A DNA stretch of 64,000 nucleotides from Fragilaria crotonensis (lineage: Eukaryota > Bacillariophyta > Fragilariophyceae > Fragilariales > Fragilariaceae): positions 25,149 to 89,148 of the forward strand of contig JAKSYS010000207.1 in the NCBI GenBank assembly GCA_022925895.1. The letters are read 5' to 3'. Shown here one piece after another: positions 42,528-53,836 of the stretch (its first letter is position 1; every line of letters starts with the position of its first letter). The position numbers were made by a program, and so were the translations under genes. Below the pieces are notes generated by a model. It was given only the letters and a program-made list of their open reading frames with translations. It had not been told where the DNA came from and made no database searches.

Positions 42528-44327
42528 GTATCCCCAACACCTTGCAAATGTGAGGTGCTGGGGCGATCTGTGGCGACGATTAAGACGGGCAGCAGGACTC
42601 GATCGATCAATGCAGTGAACCGTGGCGACGAGTTTAGAACGGAGGAAGGTTATAATGCGCGTTGTGAAATGGATTCCCATGCAGATACGTGCGTTGCTGG
42701 GCCGAATTTCAAAATACTAGAGTATACCGGAGAGCAATGTGACGTTTCGCCGTACACAAGTGATTATGATCCAATTACGAATGTTTCAGTGGTTAACGCA
42801 GCAACGGCCTTTACCGATGAGTCAAGTGGTGAGACTGTGATCTTGAGGTTTAATCAAGTGCTATGGTATGGAAGTCGAATGCGAATGAGCTTAATAAACC
42901 CAAACCAATTACGATATTATGGTGTGTCGGTCTCCGATGATCCAACTGACAGTACGCGACCCTTTGGGATCACGATTGCGAACGTTGTGCATGTTCCGTT
43001 TAAAATGGACGGTACGACGGTATATTTCGAGACACGAGTGCCAACGCAGTACGAGTTGGAGAACTGTAAGACAATCCAAATGACCGATGACACGGTTTGG
43101 GAGCCATCCAGTGTAAGTATTGCAAACGTATCGGTTATGTCATCGGATTTGCCTATTATCGAGATGTCAGAGCGCAGAAAGATTTCAGCAATGAGAATCC
43201 GAAACAATGACAATGTACTTCCGCCTGATGAATCATCCAATGACCTAATGCCCTATGATGATGCGACGTTCCTGAATCGGATGATAAGCAACGTCCGAGT
43301 GGCGACCTCGTATCGTGAGGCAAGTATTTCGTTTATTGGCAGCAAAGATCGACATTCGCGCGTCAACGCTGAAACGGTGGCGAGGAGGTTTAGATGTGGA
43401 ATTGAAACTGCGCAGAAAACGTTGAAGACGACAACCCAGCGTGGCGTTCGCTACGCCATTCACCCTTTACACAGACGTTACAGAGTTGATCACTTGAACT
43501 TGCACAGACGAAGACTCGCCGACACCTTTTACATGGATACCTTGTTTTCAAAAGTAAAGTCATTGAACGGGATGGAATGTGCTCAACTAATAACAAATGG
43601 ATCCTTTACTCGCGTTTACCCCATGGCGTCGAAGTCGAGTCACGATATCGCACAAGCACTAACTGAATTCATCGATGATGTGGGTGTTCCGGGGACTCTA
43701 ATTTGCGATTTTGCCACAGAACAAACCGGTAAGAATACGGAGGTTATGAAGGTAGTTCGACGCAACCAGATTCGGCTATTGCTCGCAGAAAAGGGCCGAG
43801 GAACGACACAGAACCATCGAGCTGAGACCGAAATTCGTGAGATCAAGACAAAATGGAAAACTCGAATGCGCGAGAATCAGGTTCCTTCGCGGCTATGGGA
43901 TTATGGTTTAGTATACATCTCCGAGATTCAATCGTTACTGGCACGTGGGCCAGATCAGCGACCGGGGATTGAGAAAATTCTTGGACAAACGGTTGATATC
44001 TCTGAATGGTTAGATTTTGATTTCTATGATCGCGTTTGGTATTGGGACCATCACAAAACTGACATGAATAATGAGCAAGCACGAATTGGACGTTGGCTCG
44101 GTATCGCTCATCGTGTAGGGAGTGACATGACGTACTGGATACTAACGCGAGCGGGCCACGTAATCGCAAGGTCAACTGTTCAACATATCACGGTAACTGA
44201 CATGGCGATTGATGCAATTCGCGACCAAGTATCTGCTTTCGACAACGATCTTGCGATACGCATGAACGATGAAAATTTCCAACTTGATCATCCTAACCCC
44301 GTGTTCTACTTGCAAGACGACGTTCCT
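42525..44327 (+). CDS. pol: Copia-F protease and integrase
   Basis: Open from just after TGA 42524; the first ATG is 42555. Protease DSHADTCVAGPNF near 42670. Post-protease region VLWYGSRMRMSLINPNQLRYYG. Integrase: FYMDTLF (Asp), LICDFATEQTGKN (Asp) and NHRAETEIREIK (Glu), all catalytic residues present. It ends with NPVFYLQDD; the frame changes near 44328 into the linker before the chromodomain-like block. Confidence 0.85.
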
Positions 44328-45210
44328 TTGAGGCTGACGCCGCTGACGATGATATTCCGCCCGATGCAGAATACGGGGACATGAATCAGCCGGCGAAGCG
44401 AGACGCGGACGATATCGAGTTCGATTCGTTTGACCAGTATTTGAATTCTGAATTCCTGGTTAATAATGACGGCGAGACAGCTATGGCTAGGGTCGTGAAG
44501 CGCGCGAGGATAACAACGGCAACCCGATTGGTAAGCGACATCCGAATCCATTGCTTGACACACGTGAGTATGAATGTGAACTGGAGGACGGGTCGTTGAT
44601 GAGATACCATGCAAATGTGATTGCCGAAAATATTTTTGCGCAATGTGACGACGAAGGACGACGACATGCTGTACTTGCTGAAATTGTTGATCACAAAGCT
44701 GACAAGCGAGCGTTAAGAACCGATAATGGATATGTAACGACAAAACGAGGGAGACGCGTGCCGAAAAAGACAACAAAAGGTTGGAAAATCCTATGTCAAT
44801 GGAAAGACGGATCAACTGACTGGGTAGATATGAGGTATGTGAAAGATTCAAACCCAATTGAACTGGCCGAATATGCTGTCGCGAATCGTATTCAAGAGGA
44901 GCCTGCATTCAAATGGTGGGTTTCCGAGACGCTACGAATGAGGAACAGGATTATTGGCAAGGTTAAGAGTAGGTATTGGAAGACGAGTCATAAGTATGGA
45001 GTCCGATTACCACATTCGGTTCAGGAAGCTTTACAAATCGACAAAGAAACCGGAACAGACTTTTGGTGGAACGCAATTCAAAAGGAACTCAAGAAAGTAA
45101 TGGTGGCATTCGAGTATGACGAAAGCGTGACCCCAGAACAAATTCGTGAAGGGTTGGCCAAAGGCAAGTATGTCGGGTTTCAGGAGATTAAGTGCCATAT
45201 GATTTTTGAC
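44328..45210 (+). pseudogene. pol: Copia-F chromodomain-like block and RT N-terminus
   Basis: DIEFDSFDQYLNSEF near 44412, then a phase change near 44512 into TREYECELEDGSLMRYHANVIAEN. The chromodomain-like block GWKILCQWKDGSTDWVDMRYV...EYAVANRI follows, and RT begins at WKTSHKYGVRLPHSVQEALQ. The frame ends near 45210 where one base seems missing in IFD-KMDLTRK. Confidence 0.75.
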
Positions 45211-46725
45211 GAAAATGGACTTGACACGAAAAGCCCGCTTTGTCGCCGGAGGGCATATGACAGAACCACCGGCAAGTATTACGTACTCGAGTGTTGTCAG
45301 TCGTGACAGTGTGCGAATTGCTTTCATGTTAGCAGCATTGAACGACCTTGACGTATTGGCATGTGACATCGGGAATGCTTATTTGAATGCGCCATGCCGA
45401 GAAAAGGTATGGTTTGTCGCTGGCCCTGAGTTTGGATCGAGACAAGGGACAGTGATCAGAATCGTAAGGGCTCTATACGGGCTCAAGTCGAGCGGGGCTT
45501 CTTGGAGAGCAATGTTTAACAATTCAATTCGAGATATGGGTTTCCAGCCTTCCATCGCGGATCCGGACGTGTATCTCAGAGCCTTCGCAAAGCCGAACGG
45601 ATACAAATATTATGAGTATATCCTTGTCTATGTTGATGATGTTTTGATTATTTCGCATGCACCGGAAGAACATTTAAAAATCATACAGGCAAATTATGAA
45701 TTGAATCCGGCAAGTATAGGACCTCCGAATCGGTATTTGGGTGCCGATGTGGAGAAGGTACAGAAGCCGGGTGATCCAACTGGTCGTGAGTACTGGTCGT
45801 TTTCTGCCAGAACATATGTCAAGAACGCGGTGAAGAATGTGAAATTATTGTTACAAGAAGAAGGACGAGGACTTAAGTCGACCGCTAAGACACCATTTCC
45901 GAGTTCGTCCTATCGGCCGGAGGTGGACACGACTGACGAATGCAATAGTGAGCAGGCAACCCGGTTCCAAAACTTGATTGGTGTTCTACGCTGGGCAGTC
46001 GAGTTGGGACGCCTTGATGTATACACTGAGGTGGCATTGTTGTCACAACATTTGGCCTTGCCGAGGGTTGGTCACCTCGAGGCTGTGTACCATGTGTTTG
46101 CATACTTGGCGAAACACGAGACATCGCGTATTATCTTCGACTCATCTGACCAGGTACCCTATGATCCGACATACCATCGTCCTGATTGGTCAGCGTTTTA
46201 CGAGAACCTTGAGGAAGAATTACCGCCGAAGATGCCGGAACCCTGGGTAAAGCGGTGACTATGCACGTGTTTGTCGACGCTAATCATGCTGGTAATGTCG
46301 TAACACGACGATCACATACAGGAATCCTAATGTTCATTCAAAACTCACCCATTTTATGGTTAAGTCGGAGACAGAATACAGTGGAGACGTCAACGTTTGG
46401 AAGTGAATTTGTTGCAATGCGAACGGCTAGGGATCTCTGTATTGCAATGAGGTATAAATTGAGAATGTTTGGAGTGCCAATTGATGGTCCGGCTCAAGTT
46501 TACTGCGATAATCAAGGAGTGGTCAAGAATACCAGTGTCCCAGAGTCGGTGCTATCAAAGAAACACAATGCGATAAATTACCATGCGGTACGAGAGGCAG
46601 TAGCAGCTGGAGTGTTACAAGTGCATAAAGAGGATACGCAGACAAACTTGGCGGATTTGTTTACGAAAGTACTTCATGCGGATCGACGAAAGGAGTTGAT
46701 AACTTCCATTTTGCACAATTTCTGA
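45206..46725 (+). pseudogene. pol: Copia-F reverse transcriptase and RNase H
   Basis: RT with SVVSRDSVRIAF, CDIGNAYLNAP, ALYGLKSSGASW and an intact catalytic YVDD (ILVYVDDVLIIS near 45630). One base seems missing near 46246 (EP-LGKAVTMHVFVD), moving into RNase H 46255-46725: VFVDANHAG, TVETSTFGSEFVA, VYCDNQGVVKN and ADLFTKVL. The stop at 46725 is 149 bp before the LTR. Confidence 0.8.
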
Positions 46726-46874
46726 ATGCCCAAGGTTTCCACCGTTCGATTGTTTCGTTCGGTTCGGTACCTCCTGCGCGAGCATGACTCGTGGGCTACT
46801 ACATGCAGGTCGATGTTTTATTTTGTGAGGGTTCTTGCTATCATGCATACACACGACGTCCGGTTCGCGGGGAC

Positions 46875-47068
46875 TGTTTAATGCTGGTCGTACTGTCTAC
46901 TGTACTATCGGTGGGTCATTATATCGATCCGGACTCGTGATTCAGTCATTATGTGAACGTAACGTGTATCTTTATATATTATATTATAATATTGTTTTAA
47001 CCTGTTGTTATTGATCTTCTTGCTTGTGTGGTAAGTGTTTCTTTGGACATGACGGCTTATCTTAAACA
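46875..47068 (+). repeat. Copia-F 3' LTR
   Basis: 194 bp, reads identical to 40407-40600; preceded by GTTCGCGGGGAC. Followed by TTGG and Copia-E coding sequence. Confidence 0.95.
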
Positions 47069-47072
47069 TTGG

Positions 47073-47517
47073 GACCGAAGAAGAACAGGCCCTTGGCAGT
47101 TTCACACGCCAAAAGCTGCAACGTCTATCTATCTGGAACGACTGGCAACTTGCGGAGGCAAAACAACTTGACTCCATGGCAAAGCAAGAGATGTATGGAC
47201 CCGCCATCTACCCACCTGCTGGCGCCATCATCCTTCGACAGCATTGGAACTACTCCATCAAGGCCGACGGAACTCGGAAGGCACGCAATTGTTGTGATGG
47301 ATCCCCTCGCGCCGCCCCCGCCTTGAAACTCGCAAACACATACTCTTCATGCATCGAGCAACCCTGCATGCGGATGTTCATTGCCCTGTGTGCAAACGAG
47401 GGATACACTTGCATCAAGGTCAACGCGACAAACGCCTACGCCAACTCGCCACCTCCCGACCAGCCGACGTTCGTATACATCGACCAACAGTACGCCGACT
47501 GGTTTCTCATTTGCAAC
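47073..47517 (+). CDS. pol: Copia-E reverse transcriptase N-terminus
   Basis: Frame continuous with 40406 after removing Copia-F. WQLAEAKQLDSMAKQEMYGPAI near 47150, then GTRKARNCCDGSPRAAP (RT template-grip region), CIEQPCMRMFIALCANEG and VNATNAYANSPPPDQPTFVYI with the first catalytic Asp position reading Asn (VNATNAYAN instead of a VDATNAY form). It ends WFLICN at the Copia-G insertion; the open frame to 47595 beyond this is LTR. Confidence 0.75.
47514..47517. repeat. Copia-G target duplication, left
   Basis: CAAC, repeated at 54031-54034. Confidence 0.75.
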
Positions 47518-47711
47518 CGTAAGAGTTGGGTCGAACCTAACTTACCAACAACAGCAAAGGGGTACAAGGGCAAGAGAAAAGTCACAACAAGATAATATAA
47601 GTCCTAGCGTAGTTGCTTAACGTGGCATGAGAATTTGGATCGGATGTCACGTCTGGCGTGACGCCGCCATTTGTATCGTATTGTATAGTCATCCACGGTA
47701 GCATTAGAACA
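47518..47711 (-). repeat. Copia-G 3' LTR
   Basis: 194 bp. On the minus strand TGTTCTAATGC...CTTACG, so it ends CG instead of the canonical CA. It differs from the 5' LTR at three positions. The tract CTCGCGGGGAC precedes it. Confidence 0.9.
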
Positions 47712-47811
47712 GTCCCCGCGAGCCAAAATCACATGACCTGCTTTGTGAGCCCACAACTCATAAAGTTGCGCAGGAGGTACCGAAATCAGGAACTGACTGG
47801 AAACCTGGGCA

Positions 47812-48909
47812 TTATAGATTGTATAAGATCGAACCAAGAAGCTCACGTCGTCGATCTGAGGGTAACACCTTTGTAAATAAATCAGCGAGATTGGTTTGCG
47901 TATCTTCCTTGTGTACTTCCATTACTCCAGCCGCAACTGCTTCCCGCACCGCATGGTAGTTAATAGCATTGTGTTTCTTACTGAGTACCGATTCGGGAAT
48001 ACTGGAATTCTTGACCACACCTTGGTTATCGCAATAAACTTGAGCCGGCCCATCCAAGGGAACACCGAACATTCGTAACTTGTATCGTAAAGCGATAATC
48101 ACATCACGTGCCGTTCTCAATGCCACAAACTCACTCCCAAAAGTTGACGTCTCAACCGTATTCTGCCTGCGACTTACCCAGAGTATGGGCGAATTCTGAA
48201 CAAAAATCAAGATACCTGTGTGCGATCGGCGTGTAACAACGTTACCAGCATGATTAGCATCGACAAAGACATGTACATTGACGGAGTTACCAAGTGGTTC
48301 TGGCATTCGCGGCGGCAATTCCTCTTCAAGGTCGTCATAAAATGAGGACCAATCTGGTTTCGCACGTGTAGGTGTCAATGGAACTGGGTCAGTCGGATCA
48401 AAGATGATACTCGATTTGTCGTGTTTACTCAAATATGCAAAGACATGATAAACTGCCTCCAGATGTCCAACTCGAGGCAAGGCAAGATGCTGAGAAAGCA
48501 ACGATACTTCGGTATAAATATCAATTCGCCCGAGCTCCACTGCCCATCTCAGGACACCAATTAATTGCGCGTACCGTGATGCCAAGTCAGGGTCACATTC
48601 GTCAGTAGTGTCAGTCTCCGGACGATAAGCTGTATTAGAAAATGGGGACTTTGCCGTCGTCTTCAAATTTCTCCCTTCAGCCTGTAATAATAATTTAACG
48701 TTCCGAACTGCATTCTTAACGTATGTGTTTGCTGAGAAGGCCCAATACTCACGTCCTGATGGGTCGCCTGGTCGTGTCAGCCGCTTCACATCTGCGCCTA
48801 GGTAACGAGTCGGAGGCCCAATGCTAGACGGGTTCAATTCATACTGCGCCTGTATCGATTCAAGGTGGAGATTTGGTTCATGCGATATGATCAACAAATA
48901 CTCATAATA
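47812..48909 (-). pseudogene. pol: Copia-G RT C-terminus and RNase H, YVDD deleted
   Basis: Continues in phase after TAG 48912-48910 (KENGF-stop-YYEY). Copia-F reads YYEYILVYVDDVLIIS; here it is YYEYLLIIS, an in-frame loss of the segment containing the catalytic YVDD near 48899. Downstream RT (PPTRYLGADV, LIGVLRWAVELGR) and RNase H (VFVDANHAG, TVETSTFGSEFVA, VYCDNQGVVKN, ADLFTKVL) are intact to the stop at 47812. Confidence 0.85.
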
Positions 48910-50270
48910 CTAAAACCCATTCTCTTTCGCATTGGCTCTTCGATAGACATCAGGGTCAGCAATGGTTGGGGTGAATCCCATCTCAAGCACCGTCGCATTG
49001 AACATTTCACGCCATGCCGCCCCGCTCGACTTGAGACCATAGAGTGCTCTCACGACTTTCACAACCGACCCCTGCCGCGATCCAAACTCCGGTCCTGCAA
49101 CGAACCAAACTTTCTCGCGACAGGGTGCATTTAAGTATGCATTTCCCACGTCACACGCGATAATTTCAAGATCATTCAATGCTGCAATCAGAAATGCAAT
49201 TCGAACGCTGTCACGGCTTACAACACTCGAGTAAGTGATACTCGCCGGTGCTTCAGTCATGTGTCCTCCTGCAACAAAGCGCGCCTTACGTGTCAAGTCC
49301 ATTTTCACGTCAAATATCATGTGGCACGCAATTTCTTGGAACGCAACATATGCTGACTTATCATTTCGCACTTGCTCGGGTGTTAGTCCATCCTCAAATT
49401 CAAATGCTATCATTGCCTTTTTCATTTCCTTTTGGATCGCCTTCCACCAAAAGTCTGTCCCCGTTTCTTTATCAATCTGTAATGCCTCTTGGACCGAGTG
49501 CGGTAACTTCACACCATATTTATGACTTGTTTTCCAGTATCTGCTTTTAACTTTCGCGATTATTCGATTGCGGGTGCGTAGTGTCTCCGGGACCCACCAT
49601 TTGAAAGCTGGTTCCTCCTGGATCCGATTGGCCACAGCATATTCCGCGACCTGTATCGGGTTAGAGTCCTTTAAGTGTTTAAGATCAATCCAATCAGACT
49701 GCCCGTCACGCCATTGACATAGAAGCTTCCACCCTCTTGTTGTCTTCTTTGGGATTTTTACCCCTCGTCTCGTTGTCGTATACCCGTTGGACATTTCAAT
49801 AGCCGTTCCATCTTTCTTGTGGTCAATAATCTCCTGTAACACCGCGTGTCTTCGCCCTTCCTCATCACACTGGGAATATATGTTGTCCGCTATGACGTTT
49901 GCATGATACCGATAGACCGATCCATCGTCCAATGTACACTCATACTCACGGGTATCCAACAAGGGGTTCGAATTTCGCTTACCGACTGCATTTCCTTCAT
50001 TGTCTTTCACGCGCTTCGACACCGTCGCCGTTTTCGTCTCACCGTTGAGATTAACGAAGAACTCAGCACCGAGGTACTGGTCGAAGGTATCAAATTCAAT
50101 ATCGTCATCGTCCGGCCTCGACTCCATTAACATGTCCCCGTAATCAGTATCCGGTGGGACATGATTCGAATCAGGTTGCGACGGTTCCCCATCCTCATCC
50201 TGCAGGTAAAGAATATGATTCGGCAAAGCAATTTGAAAGTTTTCGTCGTCCAGACGAGTGAGAACCCGAT
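48910..50270 (-). CDS. pol: Copia-G chromodomain-like block and RT N-terminal half
   Basis: True coding from about 50270 (LDDENFQIALPNHILYLQ), after a phase change from the integrase frame. DIEFDTFDQYLGAEFF, TREYECTLDDGSVYRYHANVIADN, chromodomain-like GWKLLCQWRDGQSDWIDLKH, then RT: WKTSHKYGVKLPHS, FDVKMDLTRKARFVAGG, SVVSRDSVRIAF, CDVGNAYLNAP and ALYGLKSSGAAW. It ends at TAG 48912-48910. Confidence 0.8.
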
Positions 50271-51974
50271 ATCAGTCGTTGTAATGTGTTGCACAGTTGA
50301 CCTGGCGATGACCTTACCCGATTCGGTCAATATCCAATAGGTCATATCACTTCCAATTCGATGCGCAATACCAAGCCACCGACCGATCCTTGCTTGCTCG
50401 TCTGTCATGTCCATCTTTTTCTGGTCCCAAAACCAAACGCGATCATAAAAATCAAAGTCCAACCATTCAGATATGTCAATTGTCTCACCTGTTAGTTTCT
50501 CTAGTCCAGGACGCTTGTCAACTCCGCGGGCAAGTATTGATTGAATCTCTGCAATGTATACCAATCCAAAGTCCCATAATCGCGCTGGCACTTGGTTTGA
50601 ACGCATACGTGTTTTCCATTTAGTCTTGACCTCCCTGATTTCTGTCTCAGCCCGGTGGTTTTGTGTGATTCCCCTTCCTTTCTCCGCAACCCGCAGCTTG
50701 ATGTTGGCACTGCGTATGACTTTCATCACTTCTGTGTTCTTACCTGTCTGTTCTGACGCAAAATCGCAGACCAGGGTCTCGGGAATCCCGACGTCATCAA
50801 TAAATTCCTGTAAGGCCATCGCAATATTCGCACTCCCCTTTGACTCCATTGGATAAACTCGAGTAAAGCTCCCGTTAGTTATCAACTGGGCACACGTAGA
50901 GCCGGACAGTGATTTTACTTTCGAAAACAGCGTATCCATATAGAACACATCCCGTAATCTCCTACGGTGTAGGCATAAGTGGTCAACGCGGTAGCGACGG
51001 TGTAAGGGGTGCATTGCATGTCGCACTCCGCGCTGCGTAGTTGTTTTCAATGTACGCTGTGCAGTTTCCAACCCACATCGAAATTTTCGGGCAACTGTCT
51101 CTGCCGTTACCTGCGAATGGCGATCTTTTGCACCAACGAACGCCAGTTTCTGATCACAATTGTCGCGATTGGATGTTGTCACCCGGACGGTAGAAACCAT
51201 CCGCTGGATTAAAGATACCGTATCGAAAGCGGAAAGGTCGGATCCACACTGGCAATTCATTTCGTTAACGAGCTCCCCGCAAACGCACCGTGGAATTCGT
51301 TCCAGCGCACAAACATTCCGATACGTTACCTGTTCCATAGTCAATGTGCGTAAAGTTGCAGTTGTAGATGCGGTAGATATATTTACCTCCCCGGGATTCC
51401 ACGGGGTGTCACAAGTCAGGTCAATGATCCGACAGTTTTGGTATTCCCAGGATGTAGGCACACGTGTATCAAAATACACTGTGGTACCTTGAATCTGGAA
51501 GGGTATATGGAAGTCAACACCCGTGATACCAAAGGGACGGGCGTGATCGGTCGGATCGTCCGACACCGTGATACCGAAGTGTCGGATTTGATTAGGATTA
51601 ATCAAGCTCATGTGGAGGCGAGAGCCATACCAAAGGACTTGGTTGAAGCGAAGGAGGACAGTTTCTCCAGTGGAAGCGTTAGTGTATGCCGTGGAGGCGT
51701 TCACAATAGGAATATTAGTTAGTGGTTGATAGTCAGAAGAGTAAGGGGTCACATCACAAAATTCGCCGGTGTACTCATCCAATTGGAAATTAGGTCCGGC
51801 AACGCAAGTGTCGGCATGTGAGTCGAGCTCGCAACGAGCAACCGTTCCGGGTACGCCTAGGGGTGACGTTTCAACAGAATGGATAGATCGATATCGGTGA
51901 GTGGAGCGAATGGTCGCAATAGTGTGAGCGTGCCCCAACGCCGGTTTAAGAAAGCCTGACGTTGAGGTTACCAG
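50265..51974 (-). CDS. pol: Copia-G protease and integrase
   Basis: Open in the gag phase from just after TGA 51977-51975; first ATG-type start GTG/ATG near 51938. Protease DSHADTCVAGPNF near 51800. A Cys-rich insert CVCGELVNEMNCQCG (near 51270) is absent from Copia-F. Integrase: FYMDTLF (Asp), LVCDFASEQTGKN (Asp) and NHRAETEIREVK (Glu) complete. The phase is lost near 50270, so the last ~45 codons of the frame to 50127 are not meaningful. Confidence 0.85.
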
Positions 51975-51977
51975 TCA
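51972..51977 (-). promoter_or_regulatory. Putative UGA-CUG readthrough site between gag and pol
   Basis: GAA TGA CTG GTA: gag ends RFGPRRNE and pol continues LVTSTSG in the same phase. Both flanking reading frames are intact, making this the cleanest of the three examples. Confidence 0.65.
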
Positions 51978-53504
51978 TTCGTTCCGCCGAGGTCCGAAAC
52001 GTCCACCGGTGCGTCCCCCACGGTCATTCGAAGATGACGACTGTGTTGCAATGGTTGAGGTGGATGCATCATATTCGACAATGTCAGTTACGTTGGTGGC
52101 AGCGACGTTACGATCGTCGGTTGAGACCGAGTGATCTTGACGGCCAGTGGATGTCCCTCTGCCACCGCGGCCTCCACGTCCGCCGCGGTCGTCACGACCG
52201 CCTCGGTTTCCACGGCCGCTTAGAAAATCACGTCTCTGATAAACATAAGTGTGACCACCGCATGCGCGTAGTTTGTCCCACTCATCAGTTGAGAAGTTGC
52301 GCGTTACATCAGTGACATCCACGCCATTCATTACCACTTTCATCTTTCCACCGCTAGAACTGCCACTACGATTCCCATGACGACCACGGCCGCGACCGCG
52401 ACCGCGGGTGCCACCTCGACCGGCATTGTTAGAATTTACAGCACCAATACTCCGTTTATGCTTACCAGGTTCAATGCTCGCGAATCGAGATGATATTGTC
52501 CTCGACAACGTGAGGCATGCGTCATCAAAGTTAGTGAGATAACGATCACGAATAATACCAATGGTGGTTTGCACCTGAATGTCATCATTCTTGATTCCCT
52601 TAATGAGCCACTGGACCTTCTGGGTAGGGTAAAGAGGCTGTTCAGCGTCCTCAAGCTCCATAAAGGCTTCGTTCAACCGGGTCAGGTATTTCTCAAATGG
52701 AAAGGACGACTCATTTTTCCAAAAGAGATTCTCCAACTTGGCTACAGCGGATGCTGCACGTCTCTGATCATGGGCTTCACCAACATAGTGCTCGCAAAGG
52801 AGTAAGTGCGCAGCTCGCCCGTCACCGTCTTTGACCTTTTCAAACCATGTCTGACCCTCCGTCTTTGTCAACAAATCTTTGAACAGGTGATATACTTCCC
52901 TATTGTCGTCATGGTACTGGCGCGTATGGAACGATGCCGCCCACAATGAGCGTGTATACTCATCCGGGGCAACCTCAGGGTCGGCATTCGCAGGTCGAAT
53001 AACATAAGAGAGTGGCACACCAGCCTTACCCATTCTGGAGTCAAGGTAATTCGTCACCTTCTTGATCCAGTTCTTGTAGTCGTTTGAAACAAACGCGTCC
53101 GGATAGTAAAGTTTCAAATCGGTCTTTTCCTTCTTTGTTTCCGCATTAAGTTCAACAATGAGACCAGCGATGAATTCCGGGGTCAACTCGCGAAGGTCAC
53201 AAGTGACACCCTCACGAGTTTTCTTGCGGACCCAATGCGCGATTGCCTTCAGTGTTTTGGTCCTGGCCAATCCGAATTGAATCCGGGTGTTCGCCGGGGT
53301 CCTATTCGAGTTACGGTCAGCCATTGACTCAATCTCCTTCTCATCGTAGATGGCCAGCTGCTCAATCTCTTCAATGCCCTCATATTCAATCAAACGCGTT
53401 TGAGCCTGCAAATCACGAATGCCGCACATATGCAAAATATAACGAATGCCATGGTGCTCAAGTCCAGGGAACATCCCCTCAAAGTCGATGTCAATAAGGT
53501 CCAT
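51975..53504 (-). CDS. gag: Copia-G Gag (intact)
   Basis: 509 residues from ATG 53504 to TGA 51975. Capsid-type region in the first ~340 residues (SMADRNSNRTPANTR, LYYPDAFVSNDYKNW, LSYVIRPANADPE, FPFEKYLTRLNEAF). Two Gly/Arg-rich (RGG-like) segments, about residues 365-395 and 430-465, flank a conserved block MKVVMNGVDVTDVTRNF; no zinc knuckle is present, so RNA binding is probably through RGG repeats. It serves as the reference for locating frameshifts in Copia-F. Confidence 0.85.
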   Translation of the reverse strand: MDLIDIDFEGMFPGLEHHGIRYILHMCGIRDLQAQTRLIEYEGIEEIEQLAIYDEKEIESMADRNSNRTPANTRIQFGLARTKTLKAIAHWVRKKTREGVTCDLRELTPEFIAGLIVELNAETKKEKTDLKLYYPDAFVSNDYKNWIKKVTNYLDSRMGKAGVPLSYVIRPANADPEVAPDEYTRSLWAASFHTRQYHDDNREVYHLFKDLLTKTEGQTWFEKVKDGDGRAAHLLLCEHYVGEAHDQRRAASAVAKLENLFWKNESSFPFEKYLTRLNEAFMELEDAEQPLYPTQKVQWLIKGIKNDDIQVQTTIGIIRDRYLTNFDDACLTLSRTISSRFASIEPGKHKRSIGAVNSNNAGRGGTRGRGRGRGRHGNRSGSSSGGKMKVVMNGVDVTDVTRNFSTDEWDKLRACGGHTYVYQRRDFLSGRGNRGGRDDRGGRGGRGGRGTSTGRQDHSVSTDDRNVAATNVTDIVEYDASTSTIATQSSSSNDRGGRTGGRFGPRRNE

Positions 53505-53836
53505 TGCAACTACAGAAGTGAAGGGTGAGGTCCGAAGAACACTCTAGTAAACACAACCAACGACCGCAATTACTGCGGCTGCGCCCATGGGATGCGCTGT
53601 CGGATGACCGCTGATCAGACAGTCATGTCGCATCGATCACGTGACTGGATCCCAGATCACGCGATTCACACCCAGCGAGACGACCCCATGTTGGTGGCCA
53701 ACCTTAATCAGTCTCATATTGCTATGGTGTGACGCCTTAGTCCAATCTCACACATGGAGGCGGCAACGACAAATCGTTGTCTTATCCCCTACATACATCC
53801 TCATGGCGTTCACCACCAATAATGGGTCTGATGAAC
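53505..53836 (-). other. Copia-G leader
   Basis: Primer-site region GTTCATCAGACCC at 53836-53824, conserved block shared with Copia-F at 53709-53681, then ~175 nt to the gag ATG. No gene is seen. Confidence 0.5.

Larger units (their letters stand above)
40407..47068 (+). mobile_element. Copia-F, complete LTR retrotransposon (6662 bp)
   Basis: Two 194-bp LTRs that I read as identical, TTGG target duplication, primer-site region, gag, UGA, pol and a CGCGGGGAC tract just before the 3' LTR. Gene order is protease-integrase-RT-RNase H. At least nine apparent single-base frameshifts interrupt coding (see findings), which is surprising for identical LTRs. Its host is Copia-E. Confidence 0.9.
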
